DNA of 64,000 nt from Lantana camara (Eukaryota > Streptophyta > Magnoliopsida > Lamiales > Verbenaceae), in NCBI GenBank assembly GCA_037501455.1, contig CM074863.1:9048001-9112000 (forward strand), in the 5' to 3' direction. The notes under the pieces are model-generated. The model worked only from the letters and a program-made list of their open reading frames with translations. It ran no database searches and had not been told where the DNA came from. Positions 47,730 to 58,545 of the stretch are shown here, in pieces. Within the stretch, counting starts at the first letter, position 1; every line of letters begins with the position of its first letter. A program made the position numbers and the translations under genes.

Positions 47730-50548
47730 ATGTCGGTGGGGAGCTCCTCCCCTCACGGCGACGTTCCCGTAGCTGTTCCTTTAATTAGGGCACACCCAGG
47801 TGAAGCTATCCCCATGGCGATTTCGGTGGCCCAGGCCCCAGTTGACGCCGGGGAGGAAGAGGTGAACGCTGCTGTTCAAGGGATGAACGAGCGTGTTCCC
47901 GGTGAGCAGGAAGAGCTTTTTGAGGAGATGGACAATGTGATGGAGATGCTGAGACAAGGGGAGAGAGCACTCCCGGTTTTGAACAGTGCTGTGAGACCTC
48001 AAGATCACAGGATCACAGTGGCTATGGCGGCTCCCGAGGGTGAAGCGGGCCCATCTGGGCGTCCATTCGAAGCTGAACCCTCCAGAAGGCGACAGAGGAG
48101 AGGCAAAGAGCCTGCCACTCGAGTAAGGCAAGACAACCGCCATCAGACGGACAGGTCTCCAGATGAAATTGAGAGTATCATGACCCTCGGCGATTTGGAG
48201 GAGCTGAGGGCGAAAGCATATTGGGATGAAGTTGTGTTCCCCATGAGACTTCCTGAGGAGGGGGAAAGGGCTAATCGACCACCGCCTGGGATGATGACGG
48301 TCTACTGGGACGCAGTCCTTGCTGGCGGTCTGAGGTTCCCAATCGCTCATGATGCCGTCATCATCTACCACCATCTAGGGCTTTGCCCTTCACAAATTCT
48401 GCCCAATGGCATAGCCCTAATCAATACGTTCATAATAGCGATGAGGGCTTTGGGAAAATCACCCTCGATAATCAACTTTGACAGCTTAATCCAAGTAGCC
48501 CGCTCGCCGCGCTCGTCGCCCACAGACGGATTTTACTACGCCCAGGCCAAATCAGGCTTTAAGATGATAAATTCTCCCTCTACATCTTACGGCGAGCACT
48601 GGAAGGAAAAATATTTTTTCGTGGGGGCTCCTGGGGGGATTTTCGGAGTTCACCGGCAGTGGATGATTCATGGCGAGGGTCCATTGATTAGGGAAAGGAC
48701 GAGGAACAAGGATTTCGAGGAGTGGGCAATGGGGTTAGCCCTCGAGATGAAAGCTGAAAAGAAGTGGATTAAAGCGGAGACATTGATGAAGGACGAAAGG
48801 ATATTGTTCCGCTACGGACTATCTTGCCCCCCTGATATGATACTCCACCCCCCAACTGACATCATGGCCCTCGACGGTTAGATTCTAGGAACTAACCCCT
48901 CTAACCTTTAGAATAGCCCTCTGACTTACAGTTATCCTTATTTTTATTTAAACATCCAGTCTTCTGACGCTCGTTCCCCTCTATCTGCAGGTATCCAAAT
49001 TCTCTCTCGAGGCATGAATGCTGAAGCCCTCTCACGTATGTTGGGTGTCCAAGGGCCAGCGGTCGATCCTTCACAGCAGCAACAGCAGCAAAACCGCCCT
49101 CCCAATGCTCCGAGAGGTAGGGTTAGTCGCCGAGGATCGGGTCGCGGACAAGGAAATGCTCGAGGGGGCGCGGGGAATGTGGCTCCTCCCACAGGCCCCA
49201 TTGAGGATCTAACACTGGAGGGTGCCCGCGAGGCCACACCTCCGCCGGCGGCCCCCGTGGGCCCAATCTCTTTGAGTTCGAGCGGATCGCGGAACCGCTC
49301 GGGCGAGGCTGTCCGAATTCATGAAATCCTCCGCGCCGACCGTCAGGGGAAGAGAAAGAGGATGCCAGACTCCCTCCCCATTTCAGGTAAGGGAAAGGAG
49401 GTGGTCGTGGGCCACCGTGGCGAGGGCAGCGATACTTCATCTTCCGAGGATGAAGAATTCTGGAAGATAGGCTGCAAGGGTGACTCCCGTTACAAGCGCC
49501 AGCGGACTGAGGGTCCGGTGCTTTTGAAAAAGAGCGCCCACTCAGTGAACATCGTTTCTGACATCGTCGGCAAACTCCAGTTTTCCGGCGATCATGACAA
49601 ACTAAACCAGTACGATGCCGCTCGCGTCGCTGACGATGCATGTCATGTTCTTCTCACCGTAAGTCCTTACTATCCTTTGAAGGTTTTTAACTTTCAGTGT
49701 TTGCATTCGAGCGTTAATCTTTGGGTCTGGTTTGCCAGGAGGTAATCCCTAGGTTGAAGAACTTACAAGGGCGAGCGCAGGCCTACTCCGAGCACAAGGC
49801 CAAATACAAGAAATTGCTGCGCATCTCAGACCCTGTTCAGCTGCAGGAGGATTACAACAACCTCCACGCTCAATTGACCACAGCCCAACGTGATTTGGAT
49901 CAGGCGAGGGAGAACCTTCGGAAGACGGACGAGGCCTATCTTTCTCTGGATGAGCGTCACAATAAGCTGAAGGATGAGCGAGACCAGTTGAGGACTCAAA
50001 ATGTGGAACTGGGTGAGCAATTAGCGGAGAGCACCCGCCAAAACGAGATAACCAACAAGGCCCTTGCTGACTTGCAAAGCAAAATACAAGGCTTAGAAGC
50101 GAGGGTATCCTGGGAGGCGGTGAAGAAGTTCGTGCGCTCCAAGGCCTTTGTGTTCGCGGCCAACATTCAGTGTTTCGATAATGCTCGACGCTTCTTCCAC
50201 AAAGCGATTGGGCAAATGGTGAGGTTGGGACTGGCCCCAGAAAGCGCTCGATCAGACGCTCGTCTGCGCATGGACCTGGATGAGAATTGCGAGCCGATGG
50301 TCCAGGAGGAGGATCCCACGGACAACCTGGCGGAACCTGAATATCAGGAGTTGGTTGAAACACTCCAAAGGGAGTTTATTGCCGCTAACCGGAGGGATCC
50401 CGAGCCTCTCCTGATAGAAGATGAGGGCACCCTTATGGACGTGGTGGATGCGGAAGAACCTGGCGAGGCCCAAACTTCTGATGCGAACGTGTTGGCCCCA
50501 GTTCCCCTTTCGACCGCCCCTCCCGAGCCTGACGCTCCGGCTCAGTGA
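47730..50548 (+). CDS. Spliced antisense ORF of the Tat element (Transposase_28-like, coiled coil)
   Basis: Predicted exons 47730-48876, 48991-49658 and 49739-50548 give about 874 aa. Introns end in ctgcag and tgccag, the second donor is gtaagt, and the reading phase is kept across both. Exon 1 holds a globular region at about residues 145-380 resembling the plant 'putative gypsy type transposon' domain (motifs HHLGLCPSQ, GHW-like GEHWKEKYFFV). Exon 2 is Ser/Arg/Gly-rich and basic, with a Q-run. Exon 3 starts with a coiled coil rich in Leu, Gln and Glu, then a Trp/Phe-containing block and an acidic Pro-rich tail. I used the ATG at 47730. No stop or shift interrupts it. The molecular function is unknown; candidates are chromatin targeting or regulation of the sense transcript. 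Confidence 0.8.
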
Positions 50549-51404
50549 AGCTTCCATGGCTAGCATTCTATTGTCCTTGTTCGTTCGAATGCCTTTTTCC
50601 CCTTATGAACAATTTGATTCTTGTATTTAATTCTTCCTTTAGTTCCAGAGTATATTGGATCTTTTATGTCGCTTTCTGATATATTTGCATCTCTTCTTCA
50701 ATGCTCGAATGTCTGAATGTTATCTTACTTGCTTTTGAATGATGAATGATGTTAGTTTGCTCAGTTTTGTCGCTTTCATATCGAAATATGCTGCTTGAGC
50801 GTTTGCGATTAGTGTGTAAGTAGGCTAGGACAATCATCACTTATGCATATTAAGCTTAGACGCTTGCTACGTCGAGCGGATGGCTTGTTGTAAGCACGGG
50901 CGCGAGGGTGACCCTTAGGAGGGTTCCCTGGCCATGGTAGAAATGAACTGTGTATTTGGACTTAGAAAACCTTTGAGGGAATACAGGCGCGAGGGTGATC
51001 CTTATGAAGATCCCATGGCTGTATTCTCCTTGAGGCTTGAATTTGAACTTAGGAAATACCTATGGGATTGGCTTAGTAGGGGTAAAAAAATGAGCGTAGT
51101 CGTAGTGTTAGTGGCATCCACTATTTACGAGCGTGTTCTTACCCAGTTGGATGAGGGTCACAGGGGGTTCTTACGTGCACGAGCTGGAGCGATGAGCGCC
51201 CAGCTGACGTAAGTTGAGCGTTGTGCTCCCCGTTATCGGACGCGCTCATTTTTAGGACCAATTCTTACAAATCGTTCAAACCATTATAGGTGGATGGTTA
51301 TCAACACTGTTATATAGATGCACTCTCGGAAATGGTTACACCGTGCTTTCCATCAAAGAAAAATATTTCATGCCGCGAACGGGCTATTACAAAGAGGCGG
51401 AAGT
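50549..51404. other. Region between Tat antisense ORF and pol
   Basis: The two genes converge tail to tail here, so it should hold both 3' ends. It contains several direct copies of a gcgcgagggtgaycct-type motif (about 50900-51010), and I see no further gene. Confidence 0.55.
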
Positions 51405-54400
51405 TTACACATAGAACCTTCTAAGGTTACATGCATTCCATGGCCTAGGGAGACGCTCGCCTTGCAAAGTTTCTAGCAAGTAGGTGTTATTTGCCCGTAC
51501 CTGAATGACTTTGAAGGGGCCTTCCCAATTAGGGTCTAGTTTACCTACGTGTTTGGAGACTTCAACTTTTTTGAGGACCAAGTCCCCTAGCTGGAAGGTC
51601 CTTTCTTTAACACGCTTGTTGTAATGGCGAGCAATGGTTGCTTTGTATTTGTGAATACGTGCCCAAGCAGCATTCCTCTTCTCATCCAGCAAATCTAACT
51701 CGAGCGCCCTGTTGGTCTCGTTGACGGCAGGCTCGAAATAGGCTACGCGTGCGGATTCTTGAGCAATTTCCGCGGGTATCATGGCCTCAGAGCCGTATAC
51801 CAGAGAATAAGGGGTTTCCCCCGTTGCCGCTCGCGGAGTAGTACGGTAAGCCCACAGAGCTCCCTGAAGCTCTTCAGCCCATTCTCCTTTCTTACCCTCG
51901 AGCATCGTTTTCAGATGCTGGAGTATGGTTCGGTTGGTCACTTCAGCCTGACCATTAGCTTGAGGGTGACCCACGGAAGTGAATCGTTGCTCGATCCCTA
52001 ATTCATAGCACCAATCCCGCGTGTCCGCAGCTATGAATTGGGAACCGTTATCTGAGATGAGCACCCTCGGGATGCCGTATCTGCAGATGATATTTTTCCA
52101 AATGAAATCCCGCACAACTTTGAACGTTATCTTAGCGACCGCTTCTGCCTCAGCCCACTTGGTGAAATAATCCACAGCAAGTATTACGAACTTCTTTTGC
52201 CCGACCGCCATTGGGAGAGGTCCCACGATATCAATGCCCCATTGATCGAAAGGCCAGGAAACATCAATAGGAATCATTTGAGCTGCCGGCAACTGGGGAG
52301 TGTTGGAGTGGAACTGGCACTTGGGACACCTCTTGGAATATTGAATGGCATCTTGCAATATCGAGGGCCAATAGAACCCACTCCTTAAGATTTTCTTTGC
52401 CAAAACTCGTCCGCCTGAGTGGTTCCCACAACTTCCGTCGTGTACATGCTCTAAAACTTCTTTAGCCTGCGAGGGTCTCAAACATCTCATCGGTGGGCCC
52501 TGGAAGGATCGCTTGAATAATCTACCCTCGGCATCCAATGAGAAACGAGGGGCCTTGCTTTTGATCTTACGAGCCTCAACTTTGTCGCTCGGGCATGTTC
52601 CATCCCGGAGGAATCTGACAATCTCGTCAAGCCAGCAAGGCTCGCAGGGGTCAATCATGCGCACTTCTTTCGAGGGTTCGCCTTCGCTTATCAGTGGTAC
52701 CTCCGCTCTCAGAAATGTAACTACGCGCTCACTATGGCCATCCAGAGCGGACGCAAATTTCGAAAGAGCGTCAGCGCGTTCGTTCTCTGCCCTCGGAACT
52801 TGCAAAAGATGAAATTCCTTGAACTTGGCTATCTCTTTCTTGGCGCTCGATAGATACCGTGCCATGGTGGCTTCTCGAGCCTCATAACTACCATCGATTT
52901 GACTCGCGATCAACTGCGAATCAACGTATGCTGTGACACGAGCGGCCCCATTTTGGAGCGCAATCCGGAGCCCTTGGATGAGGGCCTCATATTCAGCTTC
53001 GTTATTGGTGACTTGAAACGCCAGCTTGATTGCGTAGTCCACTTCAGCTCCTAGGGGATCCCTGAGGGTCACCCCGGCACCCCCCCCTTGTGAGGTCGAG
53101 GAGCCATCCGTGTGTAAAAGCCATAAGCCCTCGTTCGCCTGTGGCACAGTCTCCAAATTAAAACGCTCTACCAACAGATCGGCCACTGCCTGAGCCTGTA
53201 TGGATGTGCGAGGCTCGAAGGAGATATCAAACTGACTGAGTTCTATTGCCCATTTAATTAACCTTCCCGAAACATCCGGTTTGGATAGGACTTGCCTGAG
53301 TGGTTGATCTGTTAGCACTGTGATGGAGTGAGCCTGAAAATATGGCCTCAGCCTTCGGGATGCGTTAACGAGCGCAAAGGCAAATTTCTCAACTTCCATG
53401 TATCTCTTCTCGGCTCCCTGTAGAGTCTTGCTCAGGTAATACACCGGCATATGCTTACGTTCGCGGATCGCTACAAGGACAGCGCTCGTGGCTTCTAAGG
53501 AAACTGATAGGTAGATAAACAGGTTTTCCCCCGGGACGGGTTTGGTCAGCAAAGGCGCGCTCGTCAAGTACTGCTTCATGCTCTGCAGGGCCTTTTCGCA
53601 ATCCTCGTTCCAGGAAAAGTTCCGAGCGTTGCGTAAAATTTTGAAGAAGGGTAAATTCCGGTCTGCTGAGCGGGAAATGAACCTGTTTAACGAAATGATC
53701 TTTCCCACAAGTACCTGGACCTCTCTCAGATTGCGAGGGGAGGGTATATCCAGGATTGCTTTGATCTTCTCGGGGTTTGCCTCTATGCCTCGTTGACTGA
53801 CCATGTATCCCAGAAACTTCCCACCTCGGACGCCGAAAGTGCACTTTGAAGGGTTCAACTTCATTCCGTAGCGACGAAGAATATCGAAAGTCTGCTTGAG
53901 ATCCTCCAGATGGGAGTGTTGGCGCTCGCTTTTGACTATCATATCATCCACGTACACCTCCATAGATTTTCCAATTTCGCGCTCAAACATTCTATTGACA
54001 AGGCGTTGATAGGTTGCTCCTGCATTTTTGAGCCCGAAGGGCATGACTTTGAAACAGTAGACACCCATGTGCACAATAAACGCAGTTTTGGGGCGATCCT
54101 CGGGCGCCATACAGATTTGGTAATATCCCTGAAAGGCGTCCATCATACTCATGAGCTCACACCCGGCTGTAGAATCTACCAACTGATCGATCCTCGGTAG
54201 TGGGTAATGGTCTTTGGGGCACGCTTTGTTGAGGTCAGTGAAGTCGTTGCACATACGCCACTTATTAGCGCTCTTTGGAACAAGCACCACATTGCAAAGC
54301 CATTCCGGGTACAAAATCTCCTCAATGTACTGAGCATCAAGCAACTTATTAACCTCCTCCTCGATAACCCGTTTCCTAAAACCATGAACGTCTCTCTTCT

Positions 54401-57400
54401 TCTGTTTGATGGGCTTAAAGGCCGGATCCACGTTCAACCTGTGTACAATGACGCTCGGATCTATTCCGGTGAGATCAGAAGCTTTCCATGCAAAAACGTC
54501 CAGATTCTCCCTTAGGAAGTCGATCATCAAAACTTGCGAAGGCCCATCCAGGCTCAAGCCAATCTGGGTTGTTTTATCCGGATTCCCAGGCTCTAATTCG
54601 ACGGTCAAAAACTCCTCGGTGGGCTCAATCCGAACCTCTGGCCTCGGTGCTTCTAACGCTCGTTTCTTCCCAGTGAGCCTATTGTTGGGCTCATCACCTT
54701 CGTTTTCTGAGGAAGAACCCTCGACGGCCCCCGGTGGCCCATTCTCCGAGCACTGACCGTCTCCAGGGGTCCTCCTTTTTTTATTCTTTTTTCGGTACAG
54801 CTTGGCTCTTTTGCGCTCAGGGCCATCTTCGTTTAATTCTGGGAAGTCCACGGTCTTCTGAGTAGACCCAAGTTGAACGGACTGCTTGGGCTTGTGGCTG
54901 CGAAGAGAAAGTATGTAACACTCCCAAGCTTCTTTGACATTACACAGAATTTCTCCTGTACCCTCGGGGGTTGGAAACTTAACCTTTTGATGATAGGTGG
55001 AAATGACGGCTTTGAAGTCCACAAGGGCTGGGCGCCCAATGATGATGTTGTAAGGTAGATCCACTTCAACGACGGTGTAGAGGACGCTCAATGTTTTTCG
55101 TTGTGGGGCGCGACCAAAAGAGGTGGCCAAGCGAATTTGTCCGCGAGGGACGACCTCGGAACCTCCAAACCCTACGAGGGCAGTTCTGAGAGGTTCGAGG
55201 GGGATGTTTGTTATATTCATTTGTTGGAACGTGGAGTAAGGGAGAACGTTCACAGAGCTTCCACTATCAAATAAAACCCTCTTTACAGTGTGGTTATGAA
55301 CGTCTAAACTAACCACCATGGGACAGTCAGAGGTTTTTCCTATCCCATGGGGTGATACAATGTGTTCAAGATCTCTCTCGGTAAACCCTATAACTTCATC
55401 CTCCTTTGAGCGTGATGAGCTGTCCACAGAAAGCACTGGGCGAGGGAGTGTCGGTCTTTGGTTATAGCTCCGTACATGGCGGCGACGGGAAGCATTGGAT
55501 TCGCCCCCCGAGGGGCCTCCCGCAATCATGTGAATGACCGCAAAGGGCTGATTCTCCATGTCTACCCCTTTCCCTTTGTTGCGCTCGCTGGTCTCAGGGC
55601 GCTGGCGACGAGGACTACGGGAACGAGAGCGGCTTCTTCTTCTTTCTAGCGCCCGTCCTGTGCAATGTTCGTCGTACCCTTCCAGTACTTTGACAAACTC
55701 TTTGAGGTGCCCCCCAGCAATCAGCCGCTGGATCTCCTTTTCCAGGTGGCGGCATTCATTAGTGTCATGCCCCTTTTGCTTGTGGAAAGCGCAGTATTTC
55801 CCCGAGCGCTTCTGCGCCTCGGTCTCTCTCAGCTTGGGGGGCCTTTTGAACAGCTTCTGGTCCGCCAGAGAATATACTTCGGCAATTGGGCGATTGAGGG
55901 GGACACGCTCGAGTCTCCGCGGAGGGGAGGAATGGCGGCGAGCCGGTATGGGGCTGCGACGATGACTCCGGTGGGGCTCCCCTTTGTCCTCGTGGTTTCT
56001 GGTGGGGCGAGGGGCGTTGGCCATCTTCTGATCCCTCGCTATATACATATCCTCGAGGGTAAAGAAAGAATCTGCGATCTCTCTAATCTCCATCAACGAG
56101 CGTGGCTTCTTCTTGGCCACTTCCTCCACAAACTCCTTGCTGACGTAATGCTTCATGTTAATGGCCCCAAACAAAACGTGCCTCAAAAAGTCCATCGAGG
56201 GCTTTTCGACCAGCAAGATTTCTTTATTGAACCTCCCCATGAAGGATCTGAGAGTCTCGTTCGGCCCTTGTACCAGGCTATAAAGAGCGGTCGCGGCCGG
56301 GGCAGGCGCTTTCAGTGAATTGAAGTGGCTAACAAAAGCATCCGTCAGGTCATAATACCCTCGGATTGAGCGCGGGGGGAGCTTTTTGTACCATTCTTGG
56401 GCCATTCCTGTGAGGGAAGTGACAAACACCTTGGCCCAGTAGTTGTCCGGATGGTCATAGAGGTGCATTAGGTGCACGAAATGGTCCAGATGCTCGGCCG
56501 GATCCGTAGTTCCATCATACCTATTGATTGACGAGGGAATTTTACCCTTCCCTGCACGGGTCATCAGAACTTCTTCGACGAGGGGGGAATCGCCCGCCAT
56601 GATCCTGTAATCTCGCTCGTCGGGGTCTTCATAGCTAGCCTCTCTTCTCCGGTGGGAAATGGGGCTGCGTGGTCGCCGAGCGTCTCTGGCCTTGGACCTC
56701 TCGTCCCCCTCACGGGGGGCGTGAGACCGCGCTCGAGAGAGCTGCTCTACCACGTTTTGGAGCCCTCGAATTTGGTCTTGTACAGCTGCTAGCTGAGGGT
56801 CACCGACATTCCTGCGGTTTGCCCTCCTTGTGGCCCTTGACTGGACCTCTTCATCATTTCCGGCCGCCTCATTTCGAGGAGCCCTGTCATCTCCTCCCAC
56901 GGGTCGTTCTTGCTGGACCCTCGGTGGGGCTTCATTTTCTTGATTCGGAGCAGCCGGGGGAGGTTGCTGTGCCCGTAGAGCATTCTGGGCCAATGTCAAA
57001 GGATGTGCGGGGAGCCCGCCCAAGGGTGGGGCTATCCGAGCGCCAGCGTATGAAGGGAAATAAGCCATAGTGAAGTGTTCCCAGGCATTCTGTACAGCTT
57101 GGCTCTCGCACTGAGCGTACAACACCTGAAGTTGTTGCGTAGTGAGTTGGGGCATCTCCACTCCCTGTATTTCCCTTGGCATTGCTAGAGGGAGGTTCAG
57201 CGTCCCTACTTGATATGGAGGGACCAAAGGTATCATCCCCGGCGTTGTTCCAGGCATTACTCCGGGCTGTGTGAGTGCGTATCCTGGCGGCGGCATGGCC
57301 ATAGGATATACGCCAAGATGGGAGGCAGGGATACTTGGGGCGGAAGCTGGGGGGGGAGGATTGGAACCTGATCCTCCCACTTCATTCCCAGTCGGAAGGG

Positions 57401-57536
57401 GTGCCGTGGCATCAACGTTTCCGGACACAAGGGGCGGTGCCCCTCCGGCGAGAGCAGGGTTCTCTGCGTTTTCTCCGTTGGTGGGAGGAAGACCTCCCCT
57501 GTTCCCTAGAGTTCCAGATCTTGTGGCAGTAACCAT
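51405..57536 (-). CDS. gag-pol: Tat-type gag-pol polyprotein, intact
   Basis: A single uninterrupted frame of 2043 codons. A Pro/Gly-rich N-terminus leads into the retrotransposon gag domain at about residues 345-450 (DPAEHLDHFVHLMHLYD, EWYKKLPP). An Arg/Ser-rich stretch and a knuckle-like CAFHKQKGHDTNEC follow at about 590. Aspartic protease (LFDSGSSVNVLP) is at about 755, reverse transcriptase (YVDDMIVKS) at about 1194 and RNase H (LHTDGSSTSQGG) at about 1474. Integrase has the HHCC finger at about 1695-1740, WGIDIVGPLP at about 1765 and DNGSQF at about 1830. RT before integrase defines Ty3/gypsy. The length is full. With nearly identical LTRs this looks like a potentially functional copy. 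Confidence 0.96.
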   Translation of the reverse strand: MVTATRSGTLGNRGGLPPTNGENAENPALAGGAPPLVSGNVDATAPLPTGNEVGGSGSNPPPPASAPSIPASHLGVYPMAMPPPGYALTQPGVMPGTTPGMIPLVPPYQVGTLNLPLAMPREIQGVEMPQLTTQQLQVLYAQCESQAVQNAWEHFTMAYFPSYAGARIAPPLGGLPAHPLTLAQNALRAQQPPPAAPNQENEAPPRVQQERPVGGDDRAPRNEAAGNDEEVQSRATRRANRRNVGDPQLAAVQDQIRGLQNVVEQLSRARSHAPREGDERSKARDARRPRSPISHRRREASYEDPDERDYRIMAGDSPLVEEVLMTRAGKGKIPSSINRYDGTTDPAEHLDHFVHLMHLYDHPDNYWAKVFVTSLTGMAQEWYKKLPPRSIRGYYDLTDAFVSHFNSLKAPAPAATALYSLVQGPNETLRSFMGRFNKEILLVEKPSMDFLRHVLFGAINMKHYVSKEFVEEVAKKKPRSLMEIREIADSFFTLEDMYIARDQKMANAPRPTRNHEDKGEPHRSHRRSPIPARRHSSPPRRLERVPLNRPIAEVYSLADQKLFKRPPKLRETEAQKRSGKYCAFHKQKGHDTNECRHLEKEIQRLIAGGHLKEFVKVLEGYDEHCTGRALERRRSRSRSRSPRRQRPETSERNKGKGVDMENQPFAVIHMIAGGPSGGESNASRRRHVRSYNQRPTLPRPVLSVDSSSRSKEDEVIGFTERDLEHIVSPHGIGKTSDCPMVVSLDVHNHTVKRVLFDSGSSVNVLPYSTFQQMNITNIPLEPLRTALVGFGGSEVVPRGQIRLATSFGRAPQRKTLSVLYTVVEVDLPYNIIIGRPALVDFKAVISTYHQKVKFPTPEGTGEILCNVKEAWECYILSLRSHKPKQSVQLGSTQKTVDFPELNEDGPERKRAKLYRKKNKKRRTPGDGQCSENGPPGAVEGSSSENEGDEPNNRLTGKKRALEAPRPEVRIEPTEEFLTVELEPGNPDKTTQIGLSLDGPSQVLMIDFLRENLDVFAWKASDLTGIDPSVIVHRLNVDPAFKPIKQKKRDVHGFRKRVIEEEVNKLLDAQYIEEILYPEWLCNVVLVPKSANKWRMCNDFTDLNKACPKDHYPLPRIDQLVDSTAGCELMSMMDAFQGYYQICMAPEDRPKTAFIVHMGVYCFKVMPFGLKNAGATYQRLVNRMFEREIGKSMEVYVDDMIVKSERQHSHLEDLKQTFDILRRYGMKLNPSKCTFGVRGGKFLGYMVSQRGIEANPEKIKAILDIPSPRNLREVQVLVGKIISLNRFISRSADRNLPFFKILRNARNFSWNEDCEKALQSMKQYLTSAPLLTKPVPGENLFIYLSVSLEATSAVLVAIRERKHMPVYYLSKTLQGAEKRYMEVEKFAFALVNASRRLRPYFQAHSITVLTDQPLRQVLSKPDVSGRLIKWAIELSQFDISFEPRTSIQAQAVADLLVERFNLETVPQANEGLWLLHTDGSSTSQGGGAGVTLRDPLGAEVDYAIKLAFQVTNNEAEYEALIQGLRIALQNGAARVTAYVDSQLIASQIDGSYEAREATMARYLSSAKKEIAKFKEFHLLQVPRAENERADALSKFASALDGHSERVVTFLRAEVPLISEGEPSKEVRMIDPCEPCWLDEIVRFLRDGTCPSDKVEARKIKSKAPRFSLDAEGRLFKRSFQGPPMRCLRPSQAKEVLEHVHDGSCGNHSGGRVLAKKILRSGFYWPSILQDAIQYSKRCPKCQFHSNTPQLPAAQMIPIDVSWPFDQWGIDIVGPLPMAVGQKKFVILAVDYFTKWAEAEAVAKITFKVVRDFIWKNIICRYGIPRVLISDNGSQFIAADTRDWCYELGIEQRFTSVGHPQANGQAEVTNRTILQHLKTMLEGKKGEWAEELQGALWAYRTTPRAATGETPYSLVYGSEAMIPAEIAQESARVAYFEPAVNETNRALELDLLDEKRNAAWARIHKYKATIARHYNKRVKERTFQLGDLVLKKVEVSKHVGKLDPNWEGPFKVIQVRANNTYLLETLQGERLPRPWNACNLRRFYV

Positions 57537-57617
57537 GATTCAAGACTTGGGTGGTGTTACTTGTCAACTAGCTTTCAGAGGAAGGATCCGACAATACAAG
57601 AGATGGTGGTGATGGCT

Positions 57618-57635
57618 TCCCACAGACGGCGCCAA
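57618..57635 (-). promoter_or_regulatory. Tat element primer-binding site
   Basis: On the minus strand it reads TGGCGCCGTCTGTGGGAA, three bases inside the 5' LTR. This form is common in Tat-lineage gypsy elements; I do not assign the tRNA. Confidence 0.85.
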
Positions 57636-57638
57636 AAA

Positions 57639-58480
57639 TGATGGTGCAAAGAACCTGAGTTTCCTAATGCAACAACACTTTAGAATTTGTATAAAAAGGG
57701 AAAGACCATCACAGGCGTGAGAGCCTCAGGATCTGGGTTTCCTTTTGAGCGTGGGTTCTTCCAGCTAGGATAACACCAAGAGTGCAAGCTACTAAGGTAG
57801 AGTTACTGTGGTGAGTGAAAAGCTTGAGAAGTTCAATGGAAAATGCCCAGAACGATGTGTATGGTTTTTGTGCAGATGATCACTTGGGAGAGAATGCATG
57901 GCTTCTCTCCTATTTATATGTTAGGGATGGGGGTAGATGGGTAAATTGACCATGTGGTCCCAAACCTGTGTTGCCCTAACACGCGTCAGACTTTGGTGGA
58001 GTGAGAATGACATCCCTGAAAAGGGTGACGGCGTGTCAGGTGCGCGGTGCACAGTACTTTTGTGTCAGAGGTTGTTGACGAGGGTTACGCGGGAGATGAG
58101 CCTAAGATTCTTTCTGCTGAGGTTCGGATCCAACGAAACGGGGCATGGACATGCCCGAACGTTGGTGACGCTCGAAGAATGTATGGATGGCCTCCTCGCG
58201 ATATATGACCCTTGAGCGTCGGGATACCGAGCGTATTAGAGGGGCCCTCAAGGGGGTGCTTCCCTGTGACGGATAACCTTGTGGGCCGCTATCCGAGCGT
58301 CCAACCCGTTGGTTAGGGCCCTTGGTCCAAATGGTCATACGCTGACTGATGGATGACATTAGCTGGCGATTGAGCGGCGTGAAGGCCCATGAGCCCACCA
58401 AGGCGAGCGTCAGGGCATTAGTCAGCGATGTGCTGCCACGTGGTCGGCTCTGATTCGAGAGTGATTTTCAGGCCTCATCA
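57639..58480 (-). repeat. Tat element 5' LTR (842 bp)
   Basis: Carries the minus-strand TATA (tataaata, about 57911-57918) expected to drive gag-pol. Followed by TSD ggagt and the resumed Athila-like element 2. Confidence 0.93.
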
Positions 58481-58545
58481 GGAGTGATGTTTCATTGATT
58501 TTTATTTCCCTCGAGGACGAGTGAATGGACAAGTGTGGGGGGATT

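Larger units (their letters stand above)
46247..58480 (-). mobile_element. Complete Tat-type Ty3/gypsy retrotransposon with antisense ORF
   Basis: This 12,234-bp element has two 842-bp LTRs (46247-47088 and 57639-58480) differing at one position by eye, and target duplication ggagt (46242-46246 and 58481-58485). The element runs on the minus strand: primer site at 57635-57618, gag-pol 57536-51405, a long 3' region with a plus-strand spliced ORF (47730-50548), polypurine tract at about 47103-47089. Antisense ORFs between pol and the 3' LTR are known in Tat-lineage elements such as Retand and Grande. Everything needed for autonomy appears present. Confidence 0.96.

Noticed and set aside
47781..50566. 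Minus-strand ORFs of 97-204 codons
   Set aside because: Shadows of the spliced antisense gene on the plus strand.
51759..57612. Plus-strand ORFs up to 217 codons opposite Tat gag-pol
   Set aside because: Antisense shadows of a GC-richer coding region. Unlike 47730-50548 they show no splice structure, promoter or family resemblance.
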